DNA from: Lentisphaerota bacterium
Lineage (GTDB): Bacteria > Verrucomicrobiota > Lentisphaeria > Victivallales > UBA1829
NCBI GenBank assembly: GCA_015061565.1
Contig: SUWI01000010.1
Location: 1-50,687, forward strand
DNA length: 50,687 nt
Reading direction: 5' to 3'
The notes under the pieces are model-generated. The model worked only from the letters and a program-made list of their open reading frames with translations, was not told the origin of the DNA and searched no databases. Below, piece by piece: positions 35,937 through 46,027 of the stretch (within the stretch, counting starts at the first letter, position 1; every line of letters starts with the position of its first letter). Both the position numbers and the translations under genes were made by a program.

Positions 35937-38705
35937 ATGAAAAAGTCATTTTATCTTCTGCTTCTCAGCTCGGCTGTGCTGGCCGGGGCACAGAATCGTT
36001 ATGCCAAGCTGGATGAAAAAAAACCGCTGACCCTGACCGAAAAAGGAAAATCATGCTACCGGATCGTATCGGCAGATCATCCGACGGCGAAATTTGCGGC
36101 TTCCGAACTGAAAAAATATTTGAAACTCGCTACGGGTGCCGATGCGGACGGCAGCAGTGTGACGATCAAGGTCGGCGTCCTGCCGGAATCCGCGGATATG
36201 AAAAATCTGCCCCGCGACGGCTTTATCATCCGTTCGGTTGGAAACACCATATACATCGCGGGACGTGACGACAAGAAGTATGCTCCCAATTCACGGAACA
36301 GTCCGTGGGGCGACCTGTTCGAACGCGCCACGCTGTTTGCCGTATACGACTTTCTGGAACGTTTTGCGGGTGCCAGATTTGTCTTTCCGGGAGAAGGGGA
36401 ATATATCCGGAAGAATCCGACCCTGAAAGTTCCCACCATGGATATTTTCGAGCGTCCGGACAATACGGTCCGGAATTGGACCTGGGAAAAAAGCCGGCAA
36501 GTCAAGCTCAACAATTACCGTCTGCGGATGCAGACCACCTTGATCCCGAACAGCCATGGACTCGGCAGAATGGGTTATCCGGAACGATTCGGGAAGAGCC
36601 ATCCGGAATATTTTGCCTTGCGGGCGAACGGCACCCGGAGTGTCGCGGTCGGCGAACGCATGGGCGGACATCTCTGCTTTTCTTCTCCGGTTGTCGAGGA
36701 GATTTATCAGGATGCCAAGGCATACCTGACCGGAAAAAGCGCCAAAGAGCGCGGGGTTTATGTCGCCCGCTGGAAAACCTTCGTCTGGGATCTGAATGCA
36801 GCGTATGGTCCGTATTTCAATCTAATGCCGCAGGACGGCATGACCGGCTGTCTGTGTCCGCAATGCCGGAAACTGGCTGCCGCTGATCCAAGCTGGCTTT
36901 CGGAGCAGATCTGGAACCTGACGGTCAATATCAGCAAACGCCTGAAAAAAGATGGTGTCAAAGGGTATGTCACGCAAATGGCGTATGGCATTCCCAGAAC
37001 CATTCCGTCATGCGACATCCCCGCCGATATCCCGGTACAGGTAGCTCTTGACGGTCCTTGGTCTCTAGACAAAAAAGCAAACTGGGAAAAACAGGACAAA
37101 GTGTTGACGGACTGGGTCCGGAAACTCGGACATCAGGTTTATCTGTGGAATTATGTCTGCAAATATTCCGCTCGGGATATCAGGGATGTTCCCTGTTCGA
37201 CGCCCCGGGCGGTGGCGGCGTATTATTCGAAAATCAAAGACCGTTCCTTCGGCGCCTATATGGAAAGCGATACGGATCAGCCGTCTTATCAGGTGTTCAA
37301 CAAATACGTCTTTGCAAAAATGATGTGGAACAAAGAACTGGACGGAGTCAAACTCTATGAGGACACCTGCCGCGATCTGTTCGGCAAAGCCGCACCCGCC
37401 ATGCTGAAGTTTTTCGACCGGCTGGAAAATCAGTGGTTGAAGCGGATCGCCAATAATGTGGTCATGGCTCCGAGCGGTCCGGTGGGCGTTGCCCCGAATG
37501 AACGGACCCTGTGGGAAAAGATTTATTCTCCCGCGTTCCGTGCGGAATTGCGCAAGGATATCAATGCCGCGAAAAACGCGGTCCGCACCGACCGTGATGC
37601 CCTCAGACGGGTGGTTTATTTCGAACGTGAATACCTGAACCGGCTGAATAAGGCGGCGGGACAATTTGCCGCCGCGCAGAAGGCCCGTGAACTGTGTTTC
37701 GCAGTTGTCGCCGATTCCCGTGAAAATGCGAAAAAACTGATGCTGCGGAATCCGGGGAAAACTCCGACTGTTGTCCGAGTCTGGAAAGATGAGAACAATC
37801 TTTATGTCGGCGGCGATTGCATTGAACCTGAAATGGATCGGGTCTTCACGCAGAAACTGCCCGCCGACGATCCTTCGATCTGGACCTTGAACTGCATGGA
37901 GATCTTCCTGGATCCCGAGGCGGCCGGCAAGGAATATTATCAGTTCATGGTCAGTTCCGACGGACAGTTCTGCGACTTGAAAGCGGACAAGGTCAAAAAA
38001 ATTACCGATGTCAAATGGAACAGCGGGGCAAAATTGAATGTCGGAACCAGTGCCAACGGCTGGATTTTCACACTGACAATTCCGCTGAAAGCGCTCGGCC
38101 CGGTCCCGCTGGATCGGATCGGTGCCGATTTCTCCCGTTCCAGAGTCTTGAAAGGGGAAAAAACCGAATACACCCGCTGGAGTCCTTTTGTCAGAAACAA
38201 CGGCGATGCGGAAAATTTCGGTTTTCTGTATTTGAAAGAACCGCCGCAGAAAAACATGTTCCGCACTCCGACTTTTGCTGCACCCAAAAAAGGACGGTCG
38301 GTCGGTTCCTGGCTGATCGACAACAAGGATGTGCAGCTCGTAACGCTCGATAAAGAGGAATTCATGTTTGACGGACAGAGTATGCGGCTGGAAAATCCGG
38401 ACAAGCGGAATTTGAACGTTTCGCAGTATATCAAAGGGCTCGAAGGCGGAAAACGTTACCGGATCCGTATTTTCATGCGGACGGCATTGAAATCAGGCAG
38501 CGCTTTCATGCAGCTCTGGAATGGACGCAATTACGCTTTCCCGAACGGCGGAGCCATGGGGAACACTCCGTGGACAGCTTATTCTTACGAATTCACCGCG
38601 GATAAAGAGATCGAAAAGAAACATCCTTATCTCCGGCTGTACCTTTACAAAGGAGAAGGGCGAGTTTGGTTTGACGGCGCGGTTCTGGAAAAAATCGAGC
38701 CGTGA
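35937..38705 (+). CDS. Secreted DUF4838 protein with CBM9-like and C-terminal jelly-roll regions
   Basis: Signal peptide MKKSFYLLLLSSAVLAGA; YRIVSADHPTAKFAASELKKYL; MPQDGMTGCLCPQCRKL; CBM9-like VRVWKDENNLYVGGDC...EIFLDPEAAGKEYYQFMVSSDG. Confidence 0.85.
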   Translation: MKKSFYLLLLSSAVLAGAQNRYAKLDEKKPLTLTEKGKSCYRIVSADHPTAKFAASELKKYLKLATGADADGSSVTIKVGVLPESADMKNLPRDGFIIRSVGNTIYIAGRDDKKYAPNSRNSPWGDLFERATLFAVYDFLERFAGARFVFPGEGEYIRKNPTLKVPTMDIFERPDNTVRNWTWEKSRQVKLNNYRLRMQTTLIPNSHGLGRMGYPERFGKSHPEYFALRANGTRSVAVGERMGGHLCFSSPVVEEIYQDAKAYLTGKSAKERGVYVARWKTFVWDLNAAYGPYFNLMPQDGMTGCLCPQCRKLAAADPSWLSEQIWNLTVNISKRLKKDGVKGYVTQMAYGIPRTIPSCDIPADIPVQVALDGPWSLDKKANWEKQDKVLTDWVRKLGHQVYLWNYVCKYSARDIRDVPCSTPRAVAAYYSKIKDRSFGAYMESDTDQPSYQVFNKYVFAKMMWNKELDGVKLYEDTCRDLFGKAAPAMLKFFDRLENQWLKRIANNVVMAPSGPVGVAPNERTLWEKIYSPAFRAELRKDINAAKNAVRTDRDALRRVVYFEREYLNRLNKAAGQFAAAQKARELCFAVVADSRENAKKLMLRNPGKTPTVVRVWKDENNLYVGGDCIEPEMDRVFTQKLPADDPSIWTLNCMEIFLDPEAAGKEYYQFMVSSDGQFCDLKADKVKKITDVKWNSGAKLNVGTSANGWIFTLTIPLKALGPVPLDRIGADFSRSRVLKGEKTEYTRWSPFVRNNGDAENFGFLYLKEPPQKNMFRTPTFAAPKKGRSVGSWLIDNKDVQLVTLDKEEFMFDGQSMRLENPDKRNLNVSQYIKGLEGGKRYRIRIFMRTALKSGSAFMQLWNGRNYAFPNGGAMGNTPWTAYSYEFTADKEIEKKHPYLRLYLYKGEGRVWFDGAVLEKIEP

Positions 38706-38843
38706 ATGAAACTCCCCGGCATCGTGTGACTTGAATTGGCAATTTAAATTACACGATGCTCCTTATGATCCTCTTCTACAAACTGGCGCATTGTGCCCGC
38801 CGTATCGTGTCAGTGGAGTTGAGGAGATGGTCCGTCCGGAATC

Positions 38844-39010
38844 CGCGAACTTTTTTTACGGAGGATACGGAGAATACGGAGTTTCGCGGGAATCCATGTC
38901 GAAACCCGGAAAACCAGGATTTTCATTCTGTTTTTCTATTCAGGTGCCGCTCCTGTCTTACGCGTTCTCCGTATTCTCCGTATCCTCTGTATCCTCCGTT
39001 TCAGTTCGCG
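38844..39010. repeat. About 167-bp inverted-repeat element with internal 9-bp ACGGAGRAT repeats
   Basis: Left arm CGCGAAC...TACGGAGGATACGGAGAATACGGAG (38857..38881); right arm CTCCGTATTCTCCGTATCCTCTGTATCCTCCGT (38967..38999)...GTTCGCG. Confidence 0.85.
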
Positions 39011-39162
39011 AAGAGAAATTTTTTCATACCCAACTCCGCTGACGCGATCCTGCCCGCCGCGGAAAAGTCCGGTTTTTTCTTCTTCGGCATTGAAAAAAAC
39101 GCGTTTTGATGCTACAATATGTTTCATATTGATTTTTCATCATTAACCAAATGGAGAAGAAA

Positions 39163-40323
39163 ATGAAACGCAACCTCTTCATTGTCCTGGCCGTGATGTG
39201 CGCCTGGATGACGGCCTGCACCACTGCGGAACCTGCTAAACCGGCGAAAGCTGATCCGCCCCCCAAGGCCGCAGTCGCCCAGCCGAAAACCGCTGCCAAG
39301 CCCGGGAAATTCCGGATGCCGGTGCTCAGCCATCCGGATTCGTGGAGCATGGTCGTGATCCCCGATGTGCAGGCTTATACGGAACGGCCCCGCAATCACG
39401 GCATCGTCGATATCATGAACACCTGGATCCTGGATTTCATGGAACCGCTGAAGATCCAGCAGGTGCTGTTCACCGGCGACCTGGTTTACCGCAACGACCA
39501 GCGGATCCTCTCCCCGGACCGCAACTCCCTGCTCGGCAGGGAACAGTGGAAAGCGTTCTCCCGGCTGATGGAACGTCTGGACGGCCGGATCTCCTATATC
39601 CTCTGCACCGGCAATCATGACTACGGGAACAATTCGGCGGAAAACCGGAATTCCTGGTTCGACCGCTATTTCCCGACCGACCGCAATCCGCAGACCCGGA
39701 AACATCTGGTGGCCTGCAATTACAATGCGTTCGGCAGGACGACGCTGGAAAATGCCGCGTATGAATTCACCGCGCCGGCGCCCGACAACCGGAAATTCCT
39801 GGTGATCGCGCTCCAGTTCGCCCCGACCGATGCCGATCTGAACTGGGCCGCCAAACTGGCCGCCCAGCCCCGGTTCAAAGACCATTTCGGCATTGTGCTG
39901 ACCCACTCATATCTCGCCTGGACCGGCGAGCGTCTGAAAAAGGAAAAATACCGTCTGAGCCATCAGGGCGGCAATGCCGGCGAAGCGATTTTCCAGAAAC
40001 TGGTCTTTCCCGCCACCAACATCCGCATGGTGATCTGCGGCCATATCGCCCGGGCTGACCTCTGGGAACGCGGCGTGTCATTTTCCATGGCGCAAAACGC
40101 CTCCGGCAAGAAGGTGGCGCAGATGGCGTTCAATACACAGGCGATCGGCGGCGGTTTCCACGGCAGCGGCGGCGACGGCTGGCTCAGACTGCTGGAATTC
40201 ATGCCTGACCGCAAAACCATCAAGGCGACCACGTTCTCCCCGCTGTTCGCGATCTCCCCGTCCACCCGTCATCTGGCGTGGAAACGCGATGCCCGCTGTG
40301 AGTTTACTTTCACCCTCGACTGA
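39163..40323 (+). CDS. Metallophosphoesterase family lipoprotein
   Basis: Lipobox-like AWMTAC; VIPDVQAY, FTGDLVYRND, LCTGNHDYGN, VLTHSYL, VICGHIAR. Confidence 0.85.
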   Translation: MKRNLFIVLAVMCAWMTACTTAEPAKPAKADPPPKAAVAQPKTAAKPGKFRMPVLSHPDSWSMVVIPDVQAYTERPRNHGIVDIMNTWILDFMEPLKIQQVLFTGDLVYRNDQRILSPDRNSLLGREQWKAFSRLMERLDGRISYILCTGNHDYGNNSAENRNSWFDRYFPTDRNPQTRKHLVACNYNAFGRTTLENAAYEFTAPAPDNRKFLVIALQFAPTDADLNWAAKLAAQPRFKDHFGIVLTHSYLAWTGERLKKEKYRLSHQGGNAGEAIFQKLVFPATNIRMVICGHIARADLWERGVSFSMAQNASGKKVAQMAFNTQAIGGGFHGSGGDGWLRLLEFMPDRKTIKATTFSPLFAISPSTRHLAWKRDARCEFTFTLD

Positions 40324-40344
40324 ACTGCAGTCAGTTTAAAACGG

Positions 40345-40390
40345 AAAACCGTTCCGGCAAGCTGTGATCCGGCTTCCGGAACGGTTTTTT
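40345..40390 (+). terminator. Rho-independent terminator, possibly bidirectional
   Basis: AAAACCGTTCCGG...CCGGAACGGTTTTTT between convergent genes. Confidence 0.9.
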
Positions 40391-40403
40391 CATGGCGCTG
40401 CGG

Positions 40404-41681
40404 TCAGCGGATCTGACCTTCTCCGTAGATCCGGTATTTGTAGGAAGTGAGTTCCTTCAGCCCCATCGGACCGCGGGCGTGGAGTTTATCCGTGCTGATG
40501 CCGATCTCGGCGCCCATGCCGAATTCGCCGCCGTCGGTGAAACGCGTGGAGGCGTTCCAGTAGACCGTGGCGGAATCCACGGCGGACAGGAAATATTCGG
40601 CCGTGGCCGGATTCTTGGTGATGATGCTGTCGCTGTGTCCCGAGCCGTATTGGTTGATGTGAGCGGCGGCAGCCTCGGCGGACGCGACCAGCCGGCCGGA
40701 AATATCGAGGCTGAGATATTCGTTGTAAAGTTCTTCTTCCTTGCCTTCGACCGCGGCGGGATCGAATTTCCGCCAGGCGGCATCGCCGTGGACGGTGACG
40801 CCTTCGGCCTGGCAGAGGGTCCTGACTTTGGGGATGAATTCGGCGGCGATCTTTTCATTGACGAGCAGGGTTTCCAGCGCGTTGCAGACGCCGGGGCGCT
40901 GGCATTTTCCATTGCGCAGGATCTTGAGCGCCATTTCCTGATCCGCCTCGGAATCGACATACAGATGGCAGACGCCTTTGTAATGTTTGATCACGGGAAT
41001 GGTGGACTGTTCGACCACGGCGCGGATGAGCCGTTCGCCGCCGCGGGGGATGATGAGGTTGATATAGGCGTCGAGTTTCAGCATTTCGGAAACAGCCTCG
41101 TGAGCGGTCCACGGAATGAATTGCACCGCGCCTTCTGGCATGCCCTCGGCGAGACCGGCTTTCAGGATGCAGTCGGCGATCGCACGGTTGGACCGGATCG
41201 CCTCGGAGCCGCCGCGCAGGATGACCGCATTGCCGGCTTTCAGGCAGAGTCCCGCGGCATCCACGGTCACATTGGGACGCGATTCATAGATGAACCCGAT
41301 CACGCCGATCGGCACGGAAACTTTTTCGATCCGGATGCCGTTGGGACGGGTGGTGACGGAAAGTTTTTCACCGACGGGATCGGGCAGGGTGACCACATGA
41401 CGGAGACCGTCGGCCATGGCTTTGATGCGCTGGTCGGTGAGTTTCAGGCGGTCGAGCAGGGCGCCGGAAGTGCCTTTGGCGGCAGCTTTTTCCATATCGA
41501 CGGCATTGGCGGCCAGCAGGGCGGGAGCGTTCTGTTCCACGGAATCGGCCATGGCGCTCAGCCAGCGGTTTTTCGCCTCGGCGGTCACATTGGCCAGCTG
41601 AAGCGCGCCCTGCCGTGCCTTCATGCCCATCTGTTTCAATGCATTGCGCAGTTCGTCTCCCGTAATATTTTCCGCATTCAT
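40404..41681 (-). CDS. proA: Glutamate-5-semialdehyde dehydrogenase
   Basis: PIGVIGFIYESRPNVTVDAAGLCLKAGNAVILRGGSEA, CNALETLLV, FTDGGEFGMGAEIGISTDKLHARGPMGLKELTSYKY. Confidence 0.97.
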   Translation of the reverse strand: MNAENITGDELRNALKQMGMKARQGALQLANVTAEAKNRWLSAMADSVEQNAPALLAANAVDMEKAAAKGTSGALLDRLKLTDQRIKAMADGLRHVVTLPDPVGEKLSVTTRPNGIRIEKVSVPIGVIGFIYESRPNVTVDAAGLCLKAGNAVILRGGSEAIRSNRAIADCILKAGLAEGMPEGAVQFIPWTAHEAVSEMLKLDAYINLIIPRGGERLIRAVVEQSTIPVIKHYKGVCHLYVDSEADQEMALKILRNGKCQRPGVCNALETLLVNEKIAAEFIPKVRTLCQAEGVTVHGDAAWRKFDPAAVEGKEEELYNEYLSLDISGRLVASAEAAAAHINQYGSGHSDSIITKNPATAEYFLSAVDSATVYWNASTRFTDGGEFGMGAEIGISTDKLHARGPMGLKELTSYKYRIYGEGQIR

Positions 41682-41842
41682 GATCGGGTCCTTTCATAGT
41701 TGGTTTTCCACACCTCGTAATATATCACTCTTCGGCGGAAAATGCAAAATATTCTTTTTTCCGGAAAATGACTTGTAATTTCGGCCGGATGGGTTAATAT
41801 TAAGCTGTTCACCGGATGAGAATTTGCTCGAAAGGAAAAAAG

Positions 41843-42607
41843 ATGCTGAATCTTACGGAATTGCATAAGCTGGACGGAATGGTGCTGACCGCGCATCGGG
41901 GAGCTTCGTTCGACGATGCGGAAAACACGCTGGCTGCGTTCGACCGCGCGGTCCAAAACGGAGCCCATTTCATCGAATTCGATCTGCGCATGAGTGCCGA
42001 CGGCGTGCCGGTGGTGCTGCATGACAAAACGATCGACCGGACTTCGAACGGGACCGGCCGGCCGGAAGACCATCCGCTGGCGGAGCTGAAAAAACTGAAT
42101 TTTTCCTGGTTCCATCACGGCGAACGTCATGCGGAACCGCTGTATGAACACCTGGAGATCCCGACTTTCGAGGACGTGCTGAAACAATTCCGCGGGAAAG
42201 CCTGCATGAATATCCAGGTCTATGCCGATCCGGCCGGTCTGAAGGAGATCTGCCGTCTGTACCTTGATTACGGCATGACCGATCAGGGTTACCTGACGAT
42301 CGCGGCCGATGAGGTCGCCGCGCAGGTGCGCGAATATTCCAAAGAGATCGAAATCTGTCTCACACCCGGCTGGAATGACCGTGCGAAACCGGAAAATCTG
42401 CGCAAATGCGCGGATTTCGGCTGCCGGTTCGTGCAGCCGGTCCGGCCGACGGTCACGGAAGAGACTTTCGCGCTCTGCCGCGAGCTTGGATTGCGGGCCA
42501 ATGTGTTCTTTTCCGACGATCCGGAGGAAGCGAAAGGACTGCAGAAAATGGGTGCCGGGGGCGTGATGACCAACCGGATCCCGCTGCTGGCGGCAAGTTT
42601 CCGCTAA
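41843..42607 (+). CDS. Glycerophosphodiester phosphodiesterase
   Basis: LTAHRGASFDDAENTLAAFDRAV, FIEFDLRMSADGVPVVLHDKTIDRTSNGTG. Start after AAAGGA. Confidence 0.92.
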   Translation: MLNLTELHKLDGMVLTAHRGASFDDAENTLAAFDRAVQNGAHFIEFDLRMSADGVPVVLHDKTIDRTSNGTGRPEDHPLAELKKLNFSWFHHGERHAEPLYEHLEIPTFEDVLKQFRGKACMNIQVYADPAGLKEICRLYLDYGMTDQGYLTIAADEVAAQVREYSKEIEICLTPGWNDRAKPENLRKCADFGCRFVQPVRPTVTEETFALCRELGLRANVFFSDDPEEAKGLQKMGAGGVMTNRIPLLAASFR

Positions 42608-42688
42608 AGTTTTTGCCCGCGGAGATTGAAAAATCCGCTTTGCGCGTGTATGTTTATATAAAATTCTGCACAAGGGAAAGGAACAGCT

Positions 42689-43669
42689 ATGAAATATCTG
42701 ATTACGGGTGGCGCCGGATTCATCGGCAGCCACCTGACCGAATCGCTGCTGGCGGATGGAAACAGCGTAACTGTGATCGATGATTTTTCCACCGGATCGC
42801 CGGAAAATCTTGCCGCTGTGAAAAACCATCCCGCCCTCACCGTGATCGAGGAGGATATTCTCAGCGGGCCGGGGCTGGCCAAAGCAGTGTCGGCGAGCGA
42901 CTGCGTGATCCATTTGGCGGCGGCCGTCGGTGTGGAACTGGTCGTGCATGATCCGGTGCGGACCCTGGTGACCAATGTGCACGGATCCGAACGTGTGCTG
43001 ACCTATGCCGCGGACGGGGGAAAGCGCTGCATCCTGGCCTCGACCAGCGAAGTATACGGCAAATCGACCAAGCCGAAATTCAAGGAAACGGACGATCTCT
43101 GCATCGGACCGTCCACGAATTCCCGCTGGTCCTATGCGTGCAGCAAGCTGCTGGATGAATTTTTCCTGATGGCGCTTTACCGCGACCGGAAACTGCCGGG
43201 GACGGTGGTGCGTTTCTTCAACACGGTCGGGCCGCGCCAGACGGGACGTTACGGGATGGTGCTGCCGCGTTTTGCCGCGGCCGCGCTCGAAAACCGTGCC
43301 CTGCCGGTTTACGGCACGGGAGAACAGACCCGGTGTTTCTGCCATGTGCGTGATGTGGTCCGGGCGCTCCGGCTGCTGATCGGACAGGAAAAATCGTATG
43401 GACATGTCTATAATATCGGCACGTCGCGCCGGATCTCGATCCGGGCGCTGGCCGAGCTGGTGATCGAACGGGCCCATTCCCGTTCGGGGATCGAGATCAT
43501 CCCCTATGAAAAAGCCTACGAACCGGGTTTCGAAGATATGCTGAACCGCGCGCCGGACTGCTCCGCGATCAAGGAATTATGCGGCTGGGAACCGGAAATC
43601 GAACTGGAACAGATAATTGACGACGTGATCGCTTTCCGGCGGTCGCAAGGCGCAAAGGAGAAAAAATGA
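42689..43669 (+). CDS. NAD-dependent epimerase/dehydratase (extended SDR)
   Basis: ITGGAGFIGSHL, YACSKLLDEF, VVRFFNTVGPRQTGRYGMVLPRF. Confidence 0.92.
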   Translation: MKYLITGGAGFIGSHLTESLLADGNSVTVIDDFSTGSPENLAAVKNHPALTVIEEDILSGPGLAKAVSASDCVIHLAAAVGVELVVHDPVRTLVTNVHGSERVLTYAADGGKRCILASTSEVYGKSTKPKFKETDDLCIGPSTNSRWSYACSKLLDEFFLMALYRDRKLPGTVVRFFNTVGPRQTGRYGMVLPRFAAAALENRALPVYGTGEQTRCFCHVRDVVRALRLLIGQEKSYGHVYNIGTSRRISIRALAELVIERAHSRSGIEIIPYEKAYEPGFEDMLNRAPDCSAIKELCGWEPEIELEQIIDDVIAFRRSQGAKEKK

Positions 43670-44880
43670 CGAAACTTTCCGAAGCTGAATTCCGCTATGA
43701 AAGCATGCTGGATGAATATCCGGACACCGCGATCTGTTTCGGTCCGGGCGCTATCAAATCGCTGGGCGGATATCTGCTGGAAAAACAGGTGTCCAACACT
43801 TTGATCTTCGGCGGCGGGACCCGTTCCGGATCCTCGAACCGCGGCCTGGCGCTCGTGGTGGAGGAACTCTGCCGCGACGGTGTCCCCGCGATGGATTCGC
43901 AGGGCATTCCGCCCGAGCCCACGGTCGACGATGTGCGCAATATGTGCGAAATCATCAGAAAAGTCCAGCCGGATGAAGTAGTCGCGGTCGGCGGCGGGAG
44001 CGTCATGGATGCCGCCAAGGCCGCTTATCTGAGCGTGCAGACCGGACTGGATGTGCAGAAGCTTTTCGGGGTCAACCGTGCCTCGGAACAGTTTCCGGAC
44101 AAAGAGTTCAAACGCGTCATCTGCGTACCGACCACGGCGGGAACCGGCTCGGAAGCCACGCCTTACTCGAACATCGTCGACCATGACGCTGGCGTCAAAA
44201 AACTGATCATGGAAAAGGCGATCATCCCCCAGGTTTCGTTCGTCTATCCGAAATTCACGTTGACCATGCCGGAAAAACTGACGGTCACCACCGCGCTGGA
44301 CGCATTGGTCCACTGTGTGGAAAGCGTGCTCAATTACAAGGCGGAAAATGCGCATCCGAATTCGGTGAACTGGGGGCTGCAGGGGATCCGTCTGATCGCC
44401 GCGGGTCTGCCGGAAGTCGTGAAAGATCAAACGCATGAACTCGGCCGCACGTTCCTTTCTGCGGCTGCCGTGCTGGGCGGCATGTGCATCAGGAACCGAC
44501 CGACCTCGCTGCCGCATCTGTGCAGTTTCTCGTTCTACGGCAAAGTGTCGCACGGCGATGCGGTTGCCGCGCTGCTGCCGCCGTTCTGGAAATATTATCT
44601 GGATGAACCGGCCGTGCGCGAGGTCACCATGAAGATGGCGGGGATCTTCGGCTCCGCGCCGGAAAAAACACCGGAAGAAGTCGTCCGCAACGCCGCCAAA
44701 TTCATTGCGGACTGCAAGGGCCCGGCCTGCCTGGCCGATCTCGGCTGCGACAAATCCATCATCGCCAAAGCCGCGCAGGATGCCGTGCTCAATCCGATGA
44801 AACTGCAGAGCTGTCCCCGTCCGGTAAGTCCGGACACCGCAGCGGAGATCATTTCCGGGATCCTCGAAAAAGCCTGGTGA
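43666..44880 (+). CDS. Iron-containing alcohol dehydrogenase
   Basis: VVAVGGGSVMDAAKAAYL, VPTTAGTGSEATPYSNI, DALVHCVES, SHGDAVAALLP. Confidence 0.9.
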   Translation: MTKLSEAEFRYESMLDEYPDTAICFGPGAIKSLGGYLLEKQVSNTLIFGGGTRSGSSNRGLALVVEELCRDGVPAMDSQGIPPEPTVDDVRNMCEIIRKVQPDEVVAVGGGSVMDAAKAAYLSVQTGLDVQKLFGVNRASEQFPDKEFKRVICVPTTAGTGSEATPYSNIVDHDAGVKKLIMEKAIIPQVSFVYPKFTLTMPEKLTVTTALDALVHCVESVLNYKAENAHPNSVNWGLQGIRLIAAGLPEVVKDQTHELGRTFLSAAAVLGGMCIRNRPTSLPHLCSFSFYGKVSHGDAVAALLPPFWKYYLDEPAVREVTMKMAGIFGSAPEKTPEEVVRNAAKFIADCKGPACLADLGCDKSIIAKAAQDAVLNPMKLQSCPRPVSPDTAAEIISGILEKAW

Positions 44881-44884
44881 CGTC

Positions 44885-46027
44885 ATGAAGATCATCATCG
44901 CGCCGGATAAATACAAAGGCAACATGACCAGTCCGGAACTCTGCGGGATCATCCGGGATGAATTTCTGGCCGAAATGCCCGATGCGGAGATCATCTGCAT
45001 CCCGCTGGCGGACGGCGGCGACGGCACCACCGAAGCACTGACTGCCGCGCATCACGGCGAGATCCGCACCGTCACGGTCAGCGGTCCGCTGGGAAAGCCG
45101 GCCGCCGCCCGGCTCGGGATCTATGATGCAGGAAAAGCCGCTGTCCTGGAAATGGCCACGGCCAGCGGTCTGGCTCTGCTGAAAAATGAAACTCTGCAGC
45201 CGCTGCGCGCCGATACGTTCGGCACGGGCGAACTGATCAAAGCCGCTTTGGATGCCGGAGCGCAATCGCTCACGGTCGGCATCGGCGGCAGCGCCACCAC
45301 GGACGGCGGAACGGGCATGGCCCGTGCGCTGGGCTATCGTTTTCTGGATGGGGCGGGCAATGAACTGCCGCCGGGTCCGGAAGCGCTGAACCGGCTGGAT
45401 AAAATCGATATATCCGCGGTCGATCCGCGGCTGTTCGGAGCGAAGATCAAAGTTGCTTGCGATGTCACCAATCCGCTGCTCGGCGCCAACGGGACTGTGG
45501 CGGTATACGGGCCGCAGAAAGGCGTCACGCCGGCGACCGCACCTGTGCTGGAGTCCGCGCTGACGCGTCTGTCGCAAGTATGGAAAAAACAGGGAATGCT
45601 GGATTCCGTGGAACAGCCCGGCGACGGCGCGGCAGGAGGACTGGGTGCCGGACTGCGCGCGTTCTGCCATGCCGAACTGGTCTCCGGAGCCAAACTCGTG
45701 ATGGAAGCCGCCGAATTGGAAAAACATCTTTCCGGCGCCGATCTGCTGATCACCGGCGAAGGCTGCACGGACAGTCAGACCGATGCGGGCAAGCTGTGCG
45801 GTGAAGTTGCCGCGGCGGCCCATCGGCATGGTGTTCCGGTGCTGCTGCTTTCGGGTGCGCTGAAAGGCGATCCGGCCGGTTTCAGCCGGGTATTCGATTA
45901 TGCGTTCAGCACCTCGACCGGAGCTCACGCGAACCTCGCCGAAGCGATAAAGGCGGGCCGGCGCGATTTGATTTTCACCGCGCGCAATCTGGCACGGATC
46001 TTCAAAAGGGGAGTCTGCGGAAAATGA
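44885..46027 (+). CDS. Glycerate kinase
   Basis: IIIAPDKYKGNMTSPELC, PLADGGDGTTEAL, GIGGSATTDGGTGMARALGYRF, TGEGCTDSQT. Confidence 0.93.
   Translation: MKIIIAPDKYKGNMTSPELCGIIRDEFLAEMPDAEIICIPLADGGDGTTEALTAAHHGEIRTVTVSGPLGKPAAARLGIYDAGKAAVLEMATASGLALLKNETLQPLRADTFGTGELIKAALDAGAQSLTVGIGGSATTDGGTGMARALGYRFLDGAGNELPPGPEALNRLDKIDISAVDPRLFGAKIKVACDVTNPLLGANGTVAVYGPQKGVTPATAPVLESALTRLSQVWKKQGMLDSVEQPGDGAAGGLGAGLRAFCHAELVSGAKLVMEAAELEKHLSGADLLITGEGCTDSQTDAGKLCGEVAAAAHRHGVPVLLLSGALKGDPAGFSRVFDYAFSTSTGAHANLAEAIKAGRRDLIFTARNLARIFKRGVCGK

Noticed and set aside
38844-39010. CRISPR-like array from 9-bp repeats
   Set aside because: Units are contiguous without spacers and form an inverted repeat; no cas genes.
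38731-39127. ORFs of 63-117 aa with SVFSVSSVSSV-type repeats
   Set aside because: They are translations of the inverted-repeat element, not genes.
40392-41699. 435-aa + strand ORF
   Set aside because: Antisense of proA.
41678-43477. 599-aa - strand ORF
   Set aside because: Spans the antisense of two good genes (GDPD and epimerase) and their intergenic gap.
43516-45030. 504-aa - strand ORF
   Set aside because: Antisense of the iron-containing alcohol dehydrogenase gene.
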